A model generated the notes under the pieces. That model saw only the letters and a program-made list of their open reading frames with translations, did not search any database and was not told the origin of the DNA. A DNA stretch of 64,000 nt from Caldilineaceae bacterium (GTDB lineage Bacteria > Chloroflexota > Anaerolineae > Caldilineales > Caldilineaceae): NCBI GenBank assembly GCA_026645575.1, contig JAPKMW010000058.1, positions 6,352-70,351 of the forward strand, in the 5' to 3' direction. The first letter of the stretch is position 1; every line of letters starts with the position of its first letter. Made by a program: the position numbers and the translations under genes. Shown piece by piece: positions 25,466 through 34,223 of this stretch.

Positions 25466-26375
25466 GCTTGCCTACCCCTTCTGTCGATTCTCCTTGCAAC
25501 ATGGTGTCAATCTCTTGCACAATAGTCGCTGTGTCGCCAGGATTGGGCGCCGTGGCATTGGTCACGGTATGGCCTAACACTGGGTTGGGCAGAATATCAT
25601 GATAGGTGTGGCCGTGGGGACGCTGATGGACAAAGATCATGTGTTCGTGGCGGATCACCAACATATCGCCCTGATAGGTTTCGTTCAGAATCTTCTCCGT
25701 GAAAACAACTTCCGGTGGTCCCTGGGCAATAACCGTACGATTCAAACAGATCACCCACGGCAAATGGGCGGCAGCGGCATTGAGATCATGGGTGGTGATC
25801 AAGATGGTCATGCCCTGTTGGTTAAGGTCGGCCAGTAGGTGAAGGACATTTTCGGCGGTGCGCATATCAACGCCACTGGTCGGTTCATCCAGCACCAAAA
25901 TGTCCGGCTGCGCAATGAGGGCGCGCGCCAGAAAGACCCGCTGCTGTTGCCCGCCGGAAAGATCACGGATGTGACGGTTAGTCAGCTTTTCCAGCCCCAG
26001 TTGGTCCAGGATTTCTCCCATCATCCGCCGGTCGGTGCGGCTAGGCCAGGGCCAAAAGGCGCCATTGCCGGTGCGACCCATCAACACCACCTGGCCCACG
26101 GTGACCGGAAAGTTCCAATCAACCGTTTCCAATTGCGGTACATAGCCAATGCGTAGCTTGGTACGCCCCTGTAAAGCGGCGCCATTGATCTTGCGCTGTC
26201 CGTGGGTGGCCTGAACTGTCCCTAAAATCAGCTTGAGCAAACTAGTTTTACCCGCACCGCTTGGTCCCACAAAGGCGGCAAATTGACCAGGATGAATGTG
26301 CAAATTAATATCGCGTAACACTGGCGTTTTGCCATAGCCAAACGCCACATCCTTGAGTTCGATTAGTGGTTGCAA
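25452..26375 (-). CDS. Zinc/manganese ABC transporter ATP-binding protein
   Basis: 307 residues. Walker A GPSGAGKT, Q-loop YVPQ, signature LSGGQQQR, Walker B ILVLDEPT and H-loop TTHD are all intact. The protein is 50-60 residues longer than the family norm. The extra C-terminal part starts with a His-rich stretch (VIRHEHMIFVHQRPHGHTYHD) and ends in an acidic tail. The histidines could bind the transported metal and adjust ATPase activity, which is speculative. It overlaps the permease start. Confidence 0.9.
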   Translation of the reverse strand: MQPLIELKDVAFGYGKTPVLRDINLHIHPGQFAAFVGPSGAGKTSLLKLILGTVQATHGQRKINGAALQGRTKLRIGYVPQLETVDWNFPVTVGQVVLMGRTGNGAFWPWPSRTDRRMMGEILDQLGLEKLTNRHIRDLSGGQQQRVFLARALIAQPDILVLDEPTSGVDMRTAENVLHLLADLNQQGMTILITTHDLNAAAAHLPWVICLNRTVIAQGPPEVVFTEKILNETYQGDMLVIRHEHMIFVHQRPHGHTYHDILPNPVLGHTVTNATAPNPGDTATIVQEIDTMLQGESTEGVGKRDLV

Positions 26376-26417
26376 AGTTGTTTTCTCCGTGAATGGTAAG
26401 ATAGTGGTACAGTGGAT

Positions 26418-26489
26418 CAGTGAGACAGTAAAACAGTTGAATAGTTACCGCTCACTGTTTTACTGGCTCACTGTTTTACTGTCTCACTG
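26418..26489. repeat. 20-bp perfect inverted repeat with an extra internal copy
   Basis: CAGTGAGACAGTAAAACAGT (26418-26437) pairs with 26470-26489, and a third partial copy of the right arm (CTCACTGTTTTACTGG) lies inside. It sits between the binding-protein stop and the ATPase start, where a hairpin could set the ratio of binding protein to transporter. Confidence 0.6.
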
Positions 26490-26491
26490 TC

Positions 26492-27538
26492 TCATTGGGC
26501 CTGTTCAACGGCGCTATCGCTGCCGGGAATGTTGCTGGTGTCAAAGTCGGCGATGACGGTAGGGTCGCCACCCAACGCGCCGGCCATGATCTTCATGTTT
26601 TCCACCATTAGGCCCAAGTAGGAGTGATTGGCGTCGCCCGGTTGACCGGGCAGGTCATCGTCGCGCAGGTCATCGACATATTGGGCGCCGCTCTCTTTGG
26701 CAATCTGTTCAAGAATGGGAGAGGGAAAAACTTCCGAGCCAAAGATCGCCGGCACCTCTTCCGCCTGAATTTGGGTAATGAGATCGACTACATCACGTGC
26801 CGATGGTTCAGCAAAGTCAGAGGGCTGGATGGCGCCGATCACAGTCATGCCATAGAGTGGCGCGAAATAGGCCCATGAGTCGTGATAGGTGAGCAATTTG
26901 CGATTAGCTTCGGGGATGGTGGCAACGACGGCCTTGATCGCTTCGTCGAGCGCGGCAATGCGTTCGGCAAAAGCGTTGTAGTTGGTTTGGTAATAATCGG
27001 CGCTGGCGGCGTCACGGGCGCTCAAGGCATCGCGCACAAGTTCGGCATACTTCAACGAATGAAACGGGTTGGGCCAAAGGTGTGGATTGGGGCTGCCTGC
27101 TTCCTCTGGGAAGGAGAAGTCAAAAACATACTGCTCCGGGGTAATCGTGTGGTCACCCAGTAAAATGATCTCGGCGCCTTCTTTCAAATTCGCTTCGGCT
27201 AATTCACGGGTTGGCTCTTCGAGGTTCAACCCGTTGATGAAAATCAGATCGGCTTCGGCCAAGGTCTTGGCATCGGAGGGAGCCGGCTCAAAGGTGTGCG
27301 AATTAACGCCCTCTGGCACAATACCGATCAGGTTGATGCGGTCGCCACCGATGTTGTAGACAATGCTGGTAACCGGGGAGACGGTGGTGACAACGTTGAG
27401 CTTGCCGGCGGTCGCGGCAGTGTTGTTGATGGCTGCGCTTTCTGGCTGTGCGCTTGGGGAAGTGGCCGGTGTACAGGCCAATAACAAAAAGAGAACGCAG
27501 AGCAGCGTTAGAAAACGGGCGGGTATCGATCCCTGCAT
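26492..27538 (-). CDS. Zinc/manganese ABC transporter substrate-binding lipoprotein (ZnuA-like)
   Basis: 348 residues from the ATG at 27538 with AAGGAG upstream. FLLLAC is a lipobox. The family-9 ligands are visible: NSHTFEPAPSD (first His), NPHLWPNP (second His), YHDSWAYFAPLYG (third His) and the C-terminal acidic residue in AIFGSEVFPSP. The typical long His-rich loop of zinc-specific ZnuA proteins is absent, leaving manganese or zinc open. It is the first gene of the three-gene importer. Confidence 0.9.
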   Translation of the reverse strand: MQGSIPARFLTLLCVLFLLLACTPATSPSAQPESAAINNTAATAGKLNVVTTVSPVTSIVYNIGGDRINLIGIVPEGVNSHTFEPAPSDAKTLAEADLIFINGLNLEEPTRELAEANLKEGAEIILLGDHTITPEQYVFDFSFPEEAGSPNPHLWPNPFHSLKYAELVRDALSARDAASADYYQTNYNAFAERIAALDEAIKAVVATIPEANRKLLTYHDSWAYFAPLYGMTVIGAIQPSDFAEPSARDVVDLITQIQAEEVPAIFGSEVFPSPILEQIAKESGAQYVDDLRDDDLPGQPGDANHSYLGLMVENMKIMAGALGGDPTVIADFDTSNIPGSDSAVEQAQ

Positions 27539-27963
27539 GTGGTTGAAACTCCTTATCTGGGAAAAGAGGGTGGATGGTTGATGAATTGATTGCAAACGCG
27601 AACAAGGGTAACGAATACTTGTTCTACAGTTTACTAGAGGATCGGTCATAGGGAAGTGCGCTTTATTACAAATTTTTGCAATAAGGCTGATGAATGAACC
27701 GTTATCTTCAACACCGCTTGTCTGAATAGGCGGCTTTTGATAAGATCAGCCTACTTTTTCATCCAAACTTACTGTTCTGCCAAAGAAGTAATGATGGGTT
27801 GGTGTGCTGTCAAGCATATCATTGCGAATCTTGGGATTAGCGAATCACTTCAGGAGAAAAAAGATTCGCTAATCCTCTGCTTCGCGGTGATATGACTGGG
27901 CCCCATCTTTCTATAAGACTTCTTTTACAAAACACTACATTCTCAGAGAAAGCATCAATTGTT
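27539..27963. promoter_or_regulatory. Divergent region between the metal importer and the epimerase gene
   Basis: No gene seen. A GAACAAG-N11-CTTGTTC inverted repeat (27600-27624) lies 62 bases upstream of the ZnuA-like start and is a candidate metal-regulator site, though it matches no Zur, Fur or MntR consensus I know. A second inverted repeat, GGATTAGCGAATC (27834-27846 with 27863-27875), has the same core word as the hairpin at 5708. Confidence 0.35.
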
Positions 27964-28725
27964 ATGAAACGCAAAATTTTACTCACCGGCGCTGCCGGCC
28001 GCATTGGCTCCTTCTTAACCGAGCAGTGGAAAGAAAGCTATGATCTGCTGTTGACCGATGTACGCGCCCCCAAAGAGACCTTTGGCTTTCCATTTGTCGA
28101 GGCCAATCTGGCTGACTTTGCTGCCGTGCGCGCCCTCTGTACCGGCATCGACACCGTCGTTCACCTAGGCGCCGATCCGCGCATGGAGGCGCCGTGGGAG
28201 AGTCTGCTGCCCAACAATGTCATCGGCACCTATAACGCTTTTGAAGCGGCCCATCAAGCAGGTTGTCGGCGCATTATTTTTGCCAGCAGCATCAACGCCG
28301 TCTTTGGCTACCCGGCGGATGTCCAGGTGCAGACCAACATGCCGGTCTACCCGATCAATCTCTATGGCGCAACCAAATGTTGGGGCGAAGCATTGGGCCG
28401 CTACTATGCCCACACGCACAAGCTCTCGTCAATCTGTCTGCGCTTTGGCGCCGTCTCCTACCGCCCCGGTCAAGATCCCCACTATGACAATCGCTACGAC
28501 CTGAGCCACCCCTACATCGACATCATCCTGACGATGGAAGATTTGACCAAGTTGGTGACAGCCAGCGTCGAGGCCAAAGATGACTTGATGTATGGCGTCT
28601 ACCACGGCATCTCCAACAACCGCTGGAAACGGCTAGACCTGACCGATGCCCGCGATGAAATTGGCTACGCGCCAGAGGATGACGCCTTTGTCTTTGCCGG
28701 TGCGCCGCCGGTTAAGGCGATGTAA
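27964..28725 (+). CDS. NAD-dependent epimerase/dehydratase, uronate dehydrogenase-like
   Basis: 253 residues from the ATG at 27964. GAAGRIGSFL (9-18) is the NAD-binding loop, VVHLGADPR and ASSINAVFG follow, and Tyr134-x3-Lys138 (YGATK) is the catalytic pair. Size and the VVHLGA / NVIGTYNAFEAA pattern match uronate dehydrogenase, which oxidises glucuronate or galacturonate to the aldarolactone. That product would feed the glucarate dehydratase at 7761-9047, although the two genes are 19 kb apart. Other short-chain sugar dehydrogenases are possible. Confidence 0.75.
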   Translation: MKRKILLTGAAGRIGSFLTEQWKESYDLLLTDVRAPKETFGFPFVEANLADFAAVRALCTGIDTVVHLGADPRMEAPWESLLPNNVIGTYNAFEAAHQAGCRRIIFASSINAVFGYPADVQVQTNMPVYPINLYGATKCWGEALGRYYAHTHKLSSICLRFGAVSYRPGQDPHYDNRYDLSHPYIDIILTMEDLTKLVTASVEAKDDLMYGVYHGISNNRWKRLDLTDARDEIGYAPEDDAFVFAGAPPVKAM

Positions 28726-28746
28726 TCGGATTGCTTTAGTTATGCA

Positions 28747-28781
28747 CCTGCGGTATACTATGGCTACCGGTATAGCGCAGG
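28747..28781. repeat. 12-bp inverted repeat
   Basis: CCTGCGGTATAC (28747-28758) pairs with 28770-28781 with one mismatch. It fills the 77-base gap before the Uma2 gene and ends just before that gene's Shine-Dalgarno AGGAGG. Confidence 0.4.
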
Positions 28782-28802
28782 TTGGCCCCCAGGAGGTTGG
28801 TA

Positions 28803-29702
28803 ATGGCAATCAAATTCAAAGAAGCGATTGGTCGGAATGGTCATAGCAAGCAGGAGCAAGCGCAGCGATTGAATGGTGTGGCAACACTTGATCGACTTGA
28901 ACCACGCTCGGAAGCCGGCAAGTATGTGACGGAAGAAGAGTATTGGCGTGACTATTACGATCATCCCTACTTCAACTATGAATGGAACAACGGCATCCTA
29001 GAGGAAGTCCCCGTGTCCGACTTAAAGCAATATTCATCGTTTGACTGGTTTGATGATTTATTACGTGAATTTTTACAGGTCTACCCAATGGCGAAAAAGG
29101 TTGGTTTAGAATTTGGCATTCGCCTGCCCTTGCCGACCAAAACAACCATTCGCAAACCGGATCTTTTTATTGTCCGCAATGACAACGCCCTGACGTTGCA
29201 CGATGATGATCGCACCTATCGGGGCATTTGCGACCTGTGTATTGAGGCGCTCTCTGACTCCAGTGAAGACGACATTGAGCGTGATACGGTCGTGAAAAAA
29301 GGCGAGTATGAAATCATCGGGTTCCACGAATATTTCATTCTCGATCCCAGTGGCGAGCATCGTGCATTCTACCGCCGTAACGCTGCCGGCAAGTATGAAG
29401 AGATCGACGCCGGTCCAGAGCAAATTATTCGCTCAGAGGCGCTACCCGGTTTTCAATTCCGCATTGCCGACTTGACGCGCAAACCACGCCTGGTTGACTT
29501 GGTTGATGATGAAGTTTACCGTGGCTTTATCTTGCCTGAATATCAAGCGCAACGCCAACGGGCTGAACAAGCAGACCAACGGGCTGAACAAGAACGCCAA
29601 CGCGCAGAAGAAAAGCAACAGCTTGTTGATCAAGAGCGTCAACGTAACGAACGTTTGATGGCCCGCCTGCGCGCCCTTGGTCTGAACGAAGATTTGGAAT
29701 AA
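28803..29702 (+). CDS. Uma2 family endonuclease-like protein with C-terminal coiled coil
   Basis: 299 residues from the ATG at 28803, with CAGGAGG upstream. The Uma2 core spans about 50-220: FNYEWNNGILEEV, RKPDLFIVRND, LCIEALSDSSEDD (the acidic catalytic strand), KKGEYEIIGFHEYFILD. The last 50 residues are a charged coiled coil of repeated QRAEQ units ending in ARLRALGL, common in this subfamily. It starts 5 bases before the diol dehydratase gene, so they are co-transcribed, but no functional link is evident. A second, unrelated Uma2 lies at 9661-10353. Confidence 0.85.
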   Translation: MAIKFKEAIGRNGHSKQEQAQRLNGVATLDRLEPRSEAGKYVTEEEYWRDYYDHPYFNYEWNNGILEEVPVSDLKQYSSFDWFDDLLREFLQVYPMAKKVGLEFGIRLPLPTKTTIRKPDLFIVRNDNALTLHDDDRTYRGICDLCIEALSDSSEDDIERDTVVKKGEYEIIGFHEYFILDPSGEHRAFYRRNAAGKYEEIDAGPEQIIRSEALPGFQFRIADLTRKPRLVDLVDDEVYRGFILPEYQAQRQRAEQADQRAEQERQRAEEKQQLVDQERQRNERLMARLRALGLNEDLE

Positions 29703-29706
29703 AACC

Positions 29707-31938
29707 ATGCATTCAAAACGTTTTCAAGTATTAGCCGATCGTGACATCAACAAAGAAACCTTTGTCGAGCCGTGGGCCGAAGCGGGTTTGATCGTCACCG
29801 ACAGCCCCTATGATCCCCAACCGAGCTTGCGCATGGAAGGCGGACAGGTGGTCGAACTGGACGGCAAGGCCCGCGCTGACTTTGACGCCATCGACCTGTG
29901 GATTGCCGACCATGCGCTCAATCTGACAGTGGCAGAGGAAGCGATGGCAACGCCCTCGACGCAAATTGCCCGCATGTTGGTGGACATCAACGTGAGTCAA
30001 CGCGAAGTGCGCCGATTGGTCGAGGGCTGTACGCCGGCCAAGCTCTGTGACATCATGCGCCACATGAATGTCTTGGAGATGATGATGGGGCTGGCAAAGA
30101 TGCGGGTGCGCCGCACGCCGGCCAACCAGGCCCATGTCACCAACTGGAAAGAACACCCGGCGCTGCTGGCCGCCGACGCCGCCGAGGCCGCCTTGCGCGG
30201 CTTTGCCGAGGTGGAGACAACCGTGCGGGTGGCGCGCAACGCCCCCTTCAACGCCCTAGCCATCCTGGTCGGCACCCAAACCGGACGGGGCGGCGTCTTG
30301 ACCCAGTGCGCCGTGGAAGAGCGGCTGAGTCTACAACTAGCCATGAAGGGGTTGACTACCTATGCCGAAACGCTCTCGGTCTATGGCACCGAACGCACCT
30401 TTGCCGATGGCGATGATACGCCCTGGTCAAAAGCATTTCTGGCGTCGGCTTATGCGTCGCGCGGCGTGAAAGTACGCTTTACCTCCGGCACTGGGTCGGA
30501 AGCGCTCATGGGTAATGCCGAGCAATGTTCCATGCTCTATCTGGAAGCGCGCTGTCTGCTGGTGACGCGTGGGGCGGGAAGCCAGGGGGTGCAGAATGGG
30601 TCGATCTCATGTATCGCGCTGCCTGAAGCGTTGCCCGGTGGTGTGCGCGCCGTGTTGGCGGAAAATTTGATTGCCTCCATGTTGGGATTGGAATGCGCTT
30701 CCGGCAACGACGCATTGGCCTCCCATTCGGCGATCCGCAAGACAGCCAAGCTCATGTGTCAGTTTATCCCCGGCACCGACTTTATCCACTCCGGCTATAG
30801 CGCCGTACCCAAGCGGGATAATCTCTTTGGCGGCGGCAACTATGACGCTGAAGATTTTGACGACTACAATGTCCTCCAGCGCGACATGCAGGTCGATGCC
30901 GGTCTACGTCCCATCACCGAAGAAGAAGCGTTGACGATTCGCCGGCAGGGTGCGCAGGCCATTCAAGCGGTCTATGTTGAGTTGGGCTTCCCAGCCATTA
31001 CTGATGCCGAAGTGGATGCGGCCACGGCCGGTCACAGCAGCGATGACATGCCCGACCGCGATCTAGTAGCTGACCTGGCCGCTGCCGACCGTTTCCTAGC
31101 CGGCGACCAGAACATGTTGACCGTTGTTACTGCTTTACAAAAGCGTGGTTTTACCAAAACGGCGCAGAACCTCCTAGAAATGGGCCGCCAACGCATTGCC
31201 GGCGACTATCTCCAGCCGGCGGCGATCTTCGACCGCAACTTCCATGTTTTAAGCGGCATCAACGATGTCAACGACTACACCGGTCCCAGCACCGGCTATC
31301 GGTTGCAAGGCGAACGGTGGGAGGAGATTCAGCGCATCCCCCAAGCCAAATCACCACGTGATTTTATCAACCCGCAGATCGGCGAACCCAGCCCGAAACT
31401 GGTCGATGTCGGCCCCGCCAAAGATGGCACGCGCAAAGAGGTGATTGTGGCCGTGGGGCCGGCTTTCAATCGCGAATTGACCCGCACTATTGGCGGGTTG
31501 GACCATCAGGCGGTGTTGGAAGCGATCCTCACCGGCGTGGCCAAGGAAGGATTGATTGCCCGTGTGGTCAAGGTGCATCACACTTCCGACTGTGCCGCTA
31601 TCGGCCAGATTGGTGCCGAGATGAGTGGGTCGGGCATCAGCATTGGCATTCAGTCGCGCGGCACGACCATTATCCACAAGAAGGGGCTGGCCCGCCTTAA
31701 TAACCTGGAACTCTTCCCTCAGTCGCCCAGCTTGACGCTGGAAACCTATGAGGCGATTGGGCGCAATGCGGCGCGCTATGCCAAAGGGGAAGCCACCAGA
31801 CCGGTCGGCGTGAAGATTGACAACTGGGCGCGCCTGAAATTGATTGTCAAGACGGCGCTCCTCCACCGGCGCGAGACCGAAGCGATCACGGATGAGCCGC
31901 CGAGTGAGTTGTTCTTTGATTGGGAACCGGAAGTTTAG
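29707..31938 (+). CDS. B12-dependent diol/glycerol dehydratase, large and medium subunits fused
   Basis: 743 residues. Residues 1-550 match the large (PduC/DhaB) subunit: RDINKETFVEPWAEAGLI, the SQREVRRLVEG segment, VRFTSGTGSEALMG and GSISCIALPEALPGGVR. Residues about 565-740 match the medium (PduD) subunit: EVIVAVGPAFNRELTRTIGG, ARVVKVHHTSD, LSGSGISIGIQS-like MSGSGISIGIQSRGTTIIHKKG, LELFPQSPSLTLETY. The normally separate chains are joined without a stop. The enzyme dehydrates 1,2-propanediol or glycerol to an aldehyde by a cobalamin radical. The small subunit follows. No reactivase or microcompartment shell gene is present nearby. Confidence 0.9.
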   Translation: MHSKRFQVLADRDINKETFVEPWAEAGLIVTDSPYDPQPSLRMEGGQVVELDGKARADFDAIDLWIADHALNLTVAEEAMATPSTQIARMLVDINVSQREVRRLVEGCTPAKLCDIMRHMNVLEMMMGLAKMRVRRTPANQAHVTNWKEHPALLAADAAEAALRGFAEVETTVRVARNAPFNALAILVGTQTGRGGVLTQCAVEERLSLQLAMKGLTTYAETLSVYGTERTFADGDDTPWSKAFLASAYASRGVKVRFTSGTGSEALMGNAEQCSMLYLEARCLLVTRGAGSQGVQNGSISCIALPEALPGGVRAVLAENLIASMLGLECASGNDALASHSAIRKTAKLMCQFIPGTDFIHSGYSAVPKRDNLFGGGNYDAEDFDDYNVLQRDMQVDAGLRPITEEEALTIRRQGAQAIQAVYVELGFPAITDAEVDAATAGHSSDDMPDRDLVADLAAADRFLAGDQNMLTVVTALQKRGFTKTAQNLLEMGRQRIAGDYLQPAAIFDRNFHVLSGINDVNDYTGPSTGYRLQGERWEEIQRIPQAKSPRDFINPQIGEPSPKLVDVGPAKDGTRKEVIVAVGPAFNRELTRTIGGLDHQAVLEAILTGVAKEGLIARVVKVHHTSDCAAIGQIGAEMSGSGISIGIQSRGTTIIHKKGLARLNNLELFPQSPSLTLETYEAIGRNAARYAKGEATRPVGVKIDNWARLKLIVKTALLHRRETEAITDEPPSELFFDWEPEV

Positions 31939-31992
31939 AAGTCAGAGGACAGAAGACAGGAAGAGTGGGGCAGAGTGGAGGGCGAGGGACAG

Positions 31993-32385
31993 ATGAATTA
32001 TCCGTTGATGGAACAGGCTGGGGAACTGCGGGCGGCGAGTGGACGAGCGGCGGACGCGATTGGGTTGGCGACGTTGGGGGAGCTGTCGCCAGAGGATCTG
32101 CGCATTGGGGCAGAGACGTTGCGGGCGCAGGCGGGGGTGGCGCAAGGGGCCGGTTTTACCCAACTGGCCGAGAATTTGACCCGCGCCGCCGAGTTGACAG
32201 CCGTGCCGAACGACGAACTGTTGCGCATGTACGAAATTATGCGGCCAGGGCGCTCGACCTATGACCAGTTGCAGGAGATGGCGACGACGCTGGAAAGTTG
32301 CTATGGCGCCGTTACCACGGCGGCCATGGTGCGCGAAGCGGCGGCGGTCTATCGCCAGCGTAACCTGTTGAAGCGGCAGCATTAA
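31993..32385 (+). CDS. Diol dehydratase small subunit (PduE-like)
   Basis: 130 residues from the ATG at 31993 (GAGGGACAG upstream); an in-frame ATG 18 bases earlier is less likely. LGELSPEDLRIGAETLRAQA, QLAENLTRAAELTAVP and RPGRSTYDQLQEMA are diagnostic of the small subunit of diol/glycerol dehydratase. It starts 54 bases after the fused large-medium gene and completes the holoenzyme. A clear intrinsic terminator follows at 32425. Confidence 0.9.
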   Translation: MNYPLMEQAGELRAASGRAADAIGLATLGELSPEDLRIGAETLRAQAGVAQGAGFTQLAENLTRAAELTAVPNDELLRMYEIMRPGRSTYDQLQEMATTLESCYGAVTTAAMVREAAAVYRQRNLLKRQH

Positions 32386-32424
32386 AGAGCAAATACCGAA
32401 TCGTTTTGTAAAAGAATTTTAGAG

Positions 32425-32472
32425 AATCCGTAGGCAGATCTCGATCAAGGGATATGCCTACGGATTTTTTTT
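32425..32472 (+). terminator. Rho-independent terminator of the diol dehydratase operon
   Basis: AATCCGTAGGCA (32425-32436) pairs perfectly with 32455-32466 and is followed directly by T8. It lies 40 bases after the small-subunit stop. This is the clearest intrinsic terminator in the window. Confidence 0.9.
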
Positions 32473-32673
32473 GTCCCTCATAGCCGTGAGTGGCAACACT
32501 TGAATGTAGCTTTTCACGGCTTTACACAAGCGTCCTTATATAGGGCCGCTTGCGTAATAGTTCTGTAACAATTTTGCCACTTTCTGGTAAGCGCTGCCAG
32601 CTATTCTGGGGTCGATACGATGATCAACAACCAATGAAAACAGTACGAAGATAAATTGACAAGGAGTTTTCTT

Positions 32674-33393
32674 ATGCAATTGCGACAATGGCTTGTGACA
32701 ACCTTCTTCGCTCTTCTGTTTGTGACAGCCTGTGGCGCCCCGGCGGCGCCGGCAGCGACGACTATGCCGGAAAAACCGTCAGAACAAAGCGCCATGAGCG
32801 ATAGCCATGCCATGACAGATACAATGGCAATGACCGAAACCCATGCTATGACCGATAGCATGATGATGACCGAAACCCATGCCATGACCGAAAGCATGAT
32901 GATGACCGAAACCCACGTCATGACCGAAAGTGCAGCCGCAGAACCGGCTATGATGCAAGATCTGCTCCCCTGGCAAACCATGACTTTGACCAATGCCCGC
33001 ACCGGCGAACCCTTTACCCTGGCTGATTTTGCCGGCAAAACGGTCTTTGTCGAGACGATGGCGACCTGGTGCCCCAACTGTCGCGAGCAATTGAGCAATG
33101 TAAAGAGCGCCGCAGCCAGAGCCAATCCTGAAAGCGCTGTCTTTGTCGCCATCAGCGTCGAGACCGATTTGCCGCCGGCTACCCTGGCCCAGTACGCCGA
33201 CGACAATGGCTTTGACTGGACCTTCGCTGTTGCCACGCCGGCGATGGTGCAAGCGCTGGCCGAAACCTTTGGCCAGACGATTGCCAACCCGCCTGCCACG
33301 CCGCATTTCTTGATTCTCCCCGATGGCTCCCACAGCGACCTCGTCACTGGGTATGAAAGCGGTGATCAGATTTTGGTGAATATGGGACAATAA
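32674..33393 (+). CDS. Thioredoxin-like lipoprotein with a Met/His-rich spacer
   Basis: 239 residues from the ATG at 32674 with AAGGAG upstream. LFVTAC is a lipobox, so the protein is anchored outside the membrane. Between the lipobox and the catalytic domain is a repetitive stretch of about 55 residues built of MTETHAM and MTDSMMM units, unusually rich in Met, His, Thr and acidic residues. Residues from about 100 form a TlpA-type thioredoxin fold with the redox pair WCPNC (ATWCPNCREQL) and a cis-Pro region NPPATPHFLI. The next gene is CcdA-like, which would supply electrons from the cytoplasm. Probable role: extracytoplasmic thiol reduction, perhaps with metal binding. Confidence 0.85.
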   Translation: MQLRQWLVTTFFALLFVTACGAPAAPAATTMPEKPSEQSAMSDSHAMTDTMAMTETHAMTDSMMMTETHAMTESMMMTETHVMTESAAAEPAMMQDLLPWQTMTLTNARTGEPFTLADFAGKTVFVETMATWCPNCREQLSNVKSAAARANPESAVFVAISVETDLPPATLAQYADDNGFDWTFAVATPAMVQALAETFGQTIANPPATPHFLILPDGSHSDLVTGYESGDQILVNMGQ

Positions 33394-33394
33394 A

Positions 33395-33537
33395 CAGACG
33401 CGGATGTAGGCGGCGCGGATAGCCGTTCGTGTTCCGCTCGTAGCCGGTCCGTGACCGGCGTTTGGGACGCCGGTCACGGACCGGCTACGAGCGAACTATT
33501 ATGTGATAAGGATCCGCGCCGCCTACATCCGTGTCTG
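33395..33537. repeat. Nested palindrome: family A inside another inverted repeat
   Basis: Outer arms 33395-33420 and 33512-33537 pair at 25 of 26 positions, starting one base after the stop of the thioredoxin lipoprotein. Inside them is an intact family-A palindrome: 26-bp perfect arms 33435-33460 and 33468-33493 with a 7-nt loop TTTGGGA. Confidence 0.85.
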
Positions 33538-33557
33538 TATTCTCCGGGAAAACAATC

Positions 33558-34223
33558 ATGGAACAATATTTCCAAGCCTTTGTGCTGGGCAACGGCGCCA
33601 TTTTGACCAATGTCTGTCTCTTACCGCTTTATCCGGGATTGATCGCCTTTCTGGCCGGGAATGTACAGAACCGTGGTCATCAAGGCGCAACCCGATGGCT
33701 GGGGCTGTTGGTTCTGGTGGGCGTCCTTGTCTTGATGCTGGCACTGGGCGCACTGCTCTTTTTGCTCCAGCGCTCATTTAGCACAATTCTGCCGGTCCTG
33801 TTGCCGGCGATTTACGGGGTAGTGATCCTGTTGGGGTTGTTGATGCTTGCCGGCTACAATCCCTTCAACCGCTTGGCGACGGCGCAGACACCCGTGTTAC
33901 GCAATCCTTACCTGGGCGCCTTTGTCTATGGCCTCTTGCTGGGACCGATGACGCTGCCCTGTGCCGGGCCGTTGGTGATCAGCGCCTTTCTCTTGGGCGC
34001 CGGCAGTGTGGCCCGCCTCGCCGATAGCCTGACCTATTTTCTGGCCTTTGGGTTGGGTTTTGGTTGGCCGCTGGTGCTGTTGCCGTTGGTGACAACGCCC
34101 TTTCAACGCCACTTTACCCGCTGGTTGACCGGCAACTACCAGTTGCTGACCAGGGGGTCGGGCCTGTTGCTGCTGCTGATTGGTCTCTTTGGCATTTACA
34201 CCGATCTCCTACCCAATTGGTAG
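33558..34223 (+). CDS. CcdA/DsbD-type thiol-electron membrane transporter
   Basis: 221 residues from the ATG at 33558. Six hydrophobic segments. The two conserved membrane cysteines occur as NVCLLPLYPG near the N-terminus and TLPCAGPLVIS near residue 135, the CcdA pattern with proline on one side. CcdA proteins shuttle reducing equivalents from cytoplasmic thioredoxin to extracytoplasmic thioredoxin-like proteins. The partner is almost certainly the lipoprotein encoded directly upstream. Confidence 0.85.
   Translation: MEQYFQAFVLGNGAILTNVCLLPLYPGLIAFLAGNVQNRGHQGATRWLGLLVLVGVLVLMLALGALLFLLQRSFSTILPVLLPAIYGVVILLGLLMLAGYNPFNRLATAQTPVLRNPYLGAFVYGLLLGPMTLPCAGPLVISAFLLGAGSVARLADSLTYFLAFGLGFGWPLVLLPLVTTPFQRHFTRWLTGNYQLLTRGSGLLLLLIGLFGIYTDLLPNW

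Noticed and set aside
32674..32960. Frameshifted or spurious repetitive start of the thioredoxin lipoprotein
   Set aside because: The frame is continuous from a good Shine-Dalgarno and lipobox through the repeat into the catalytic domain.
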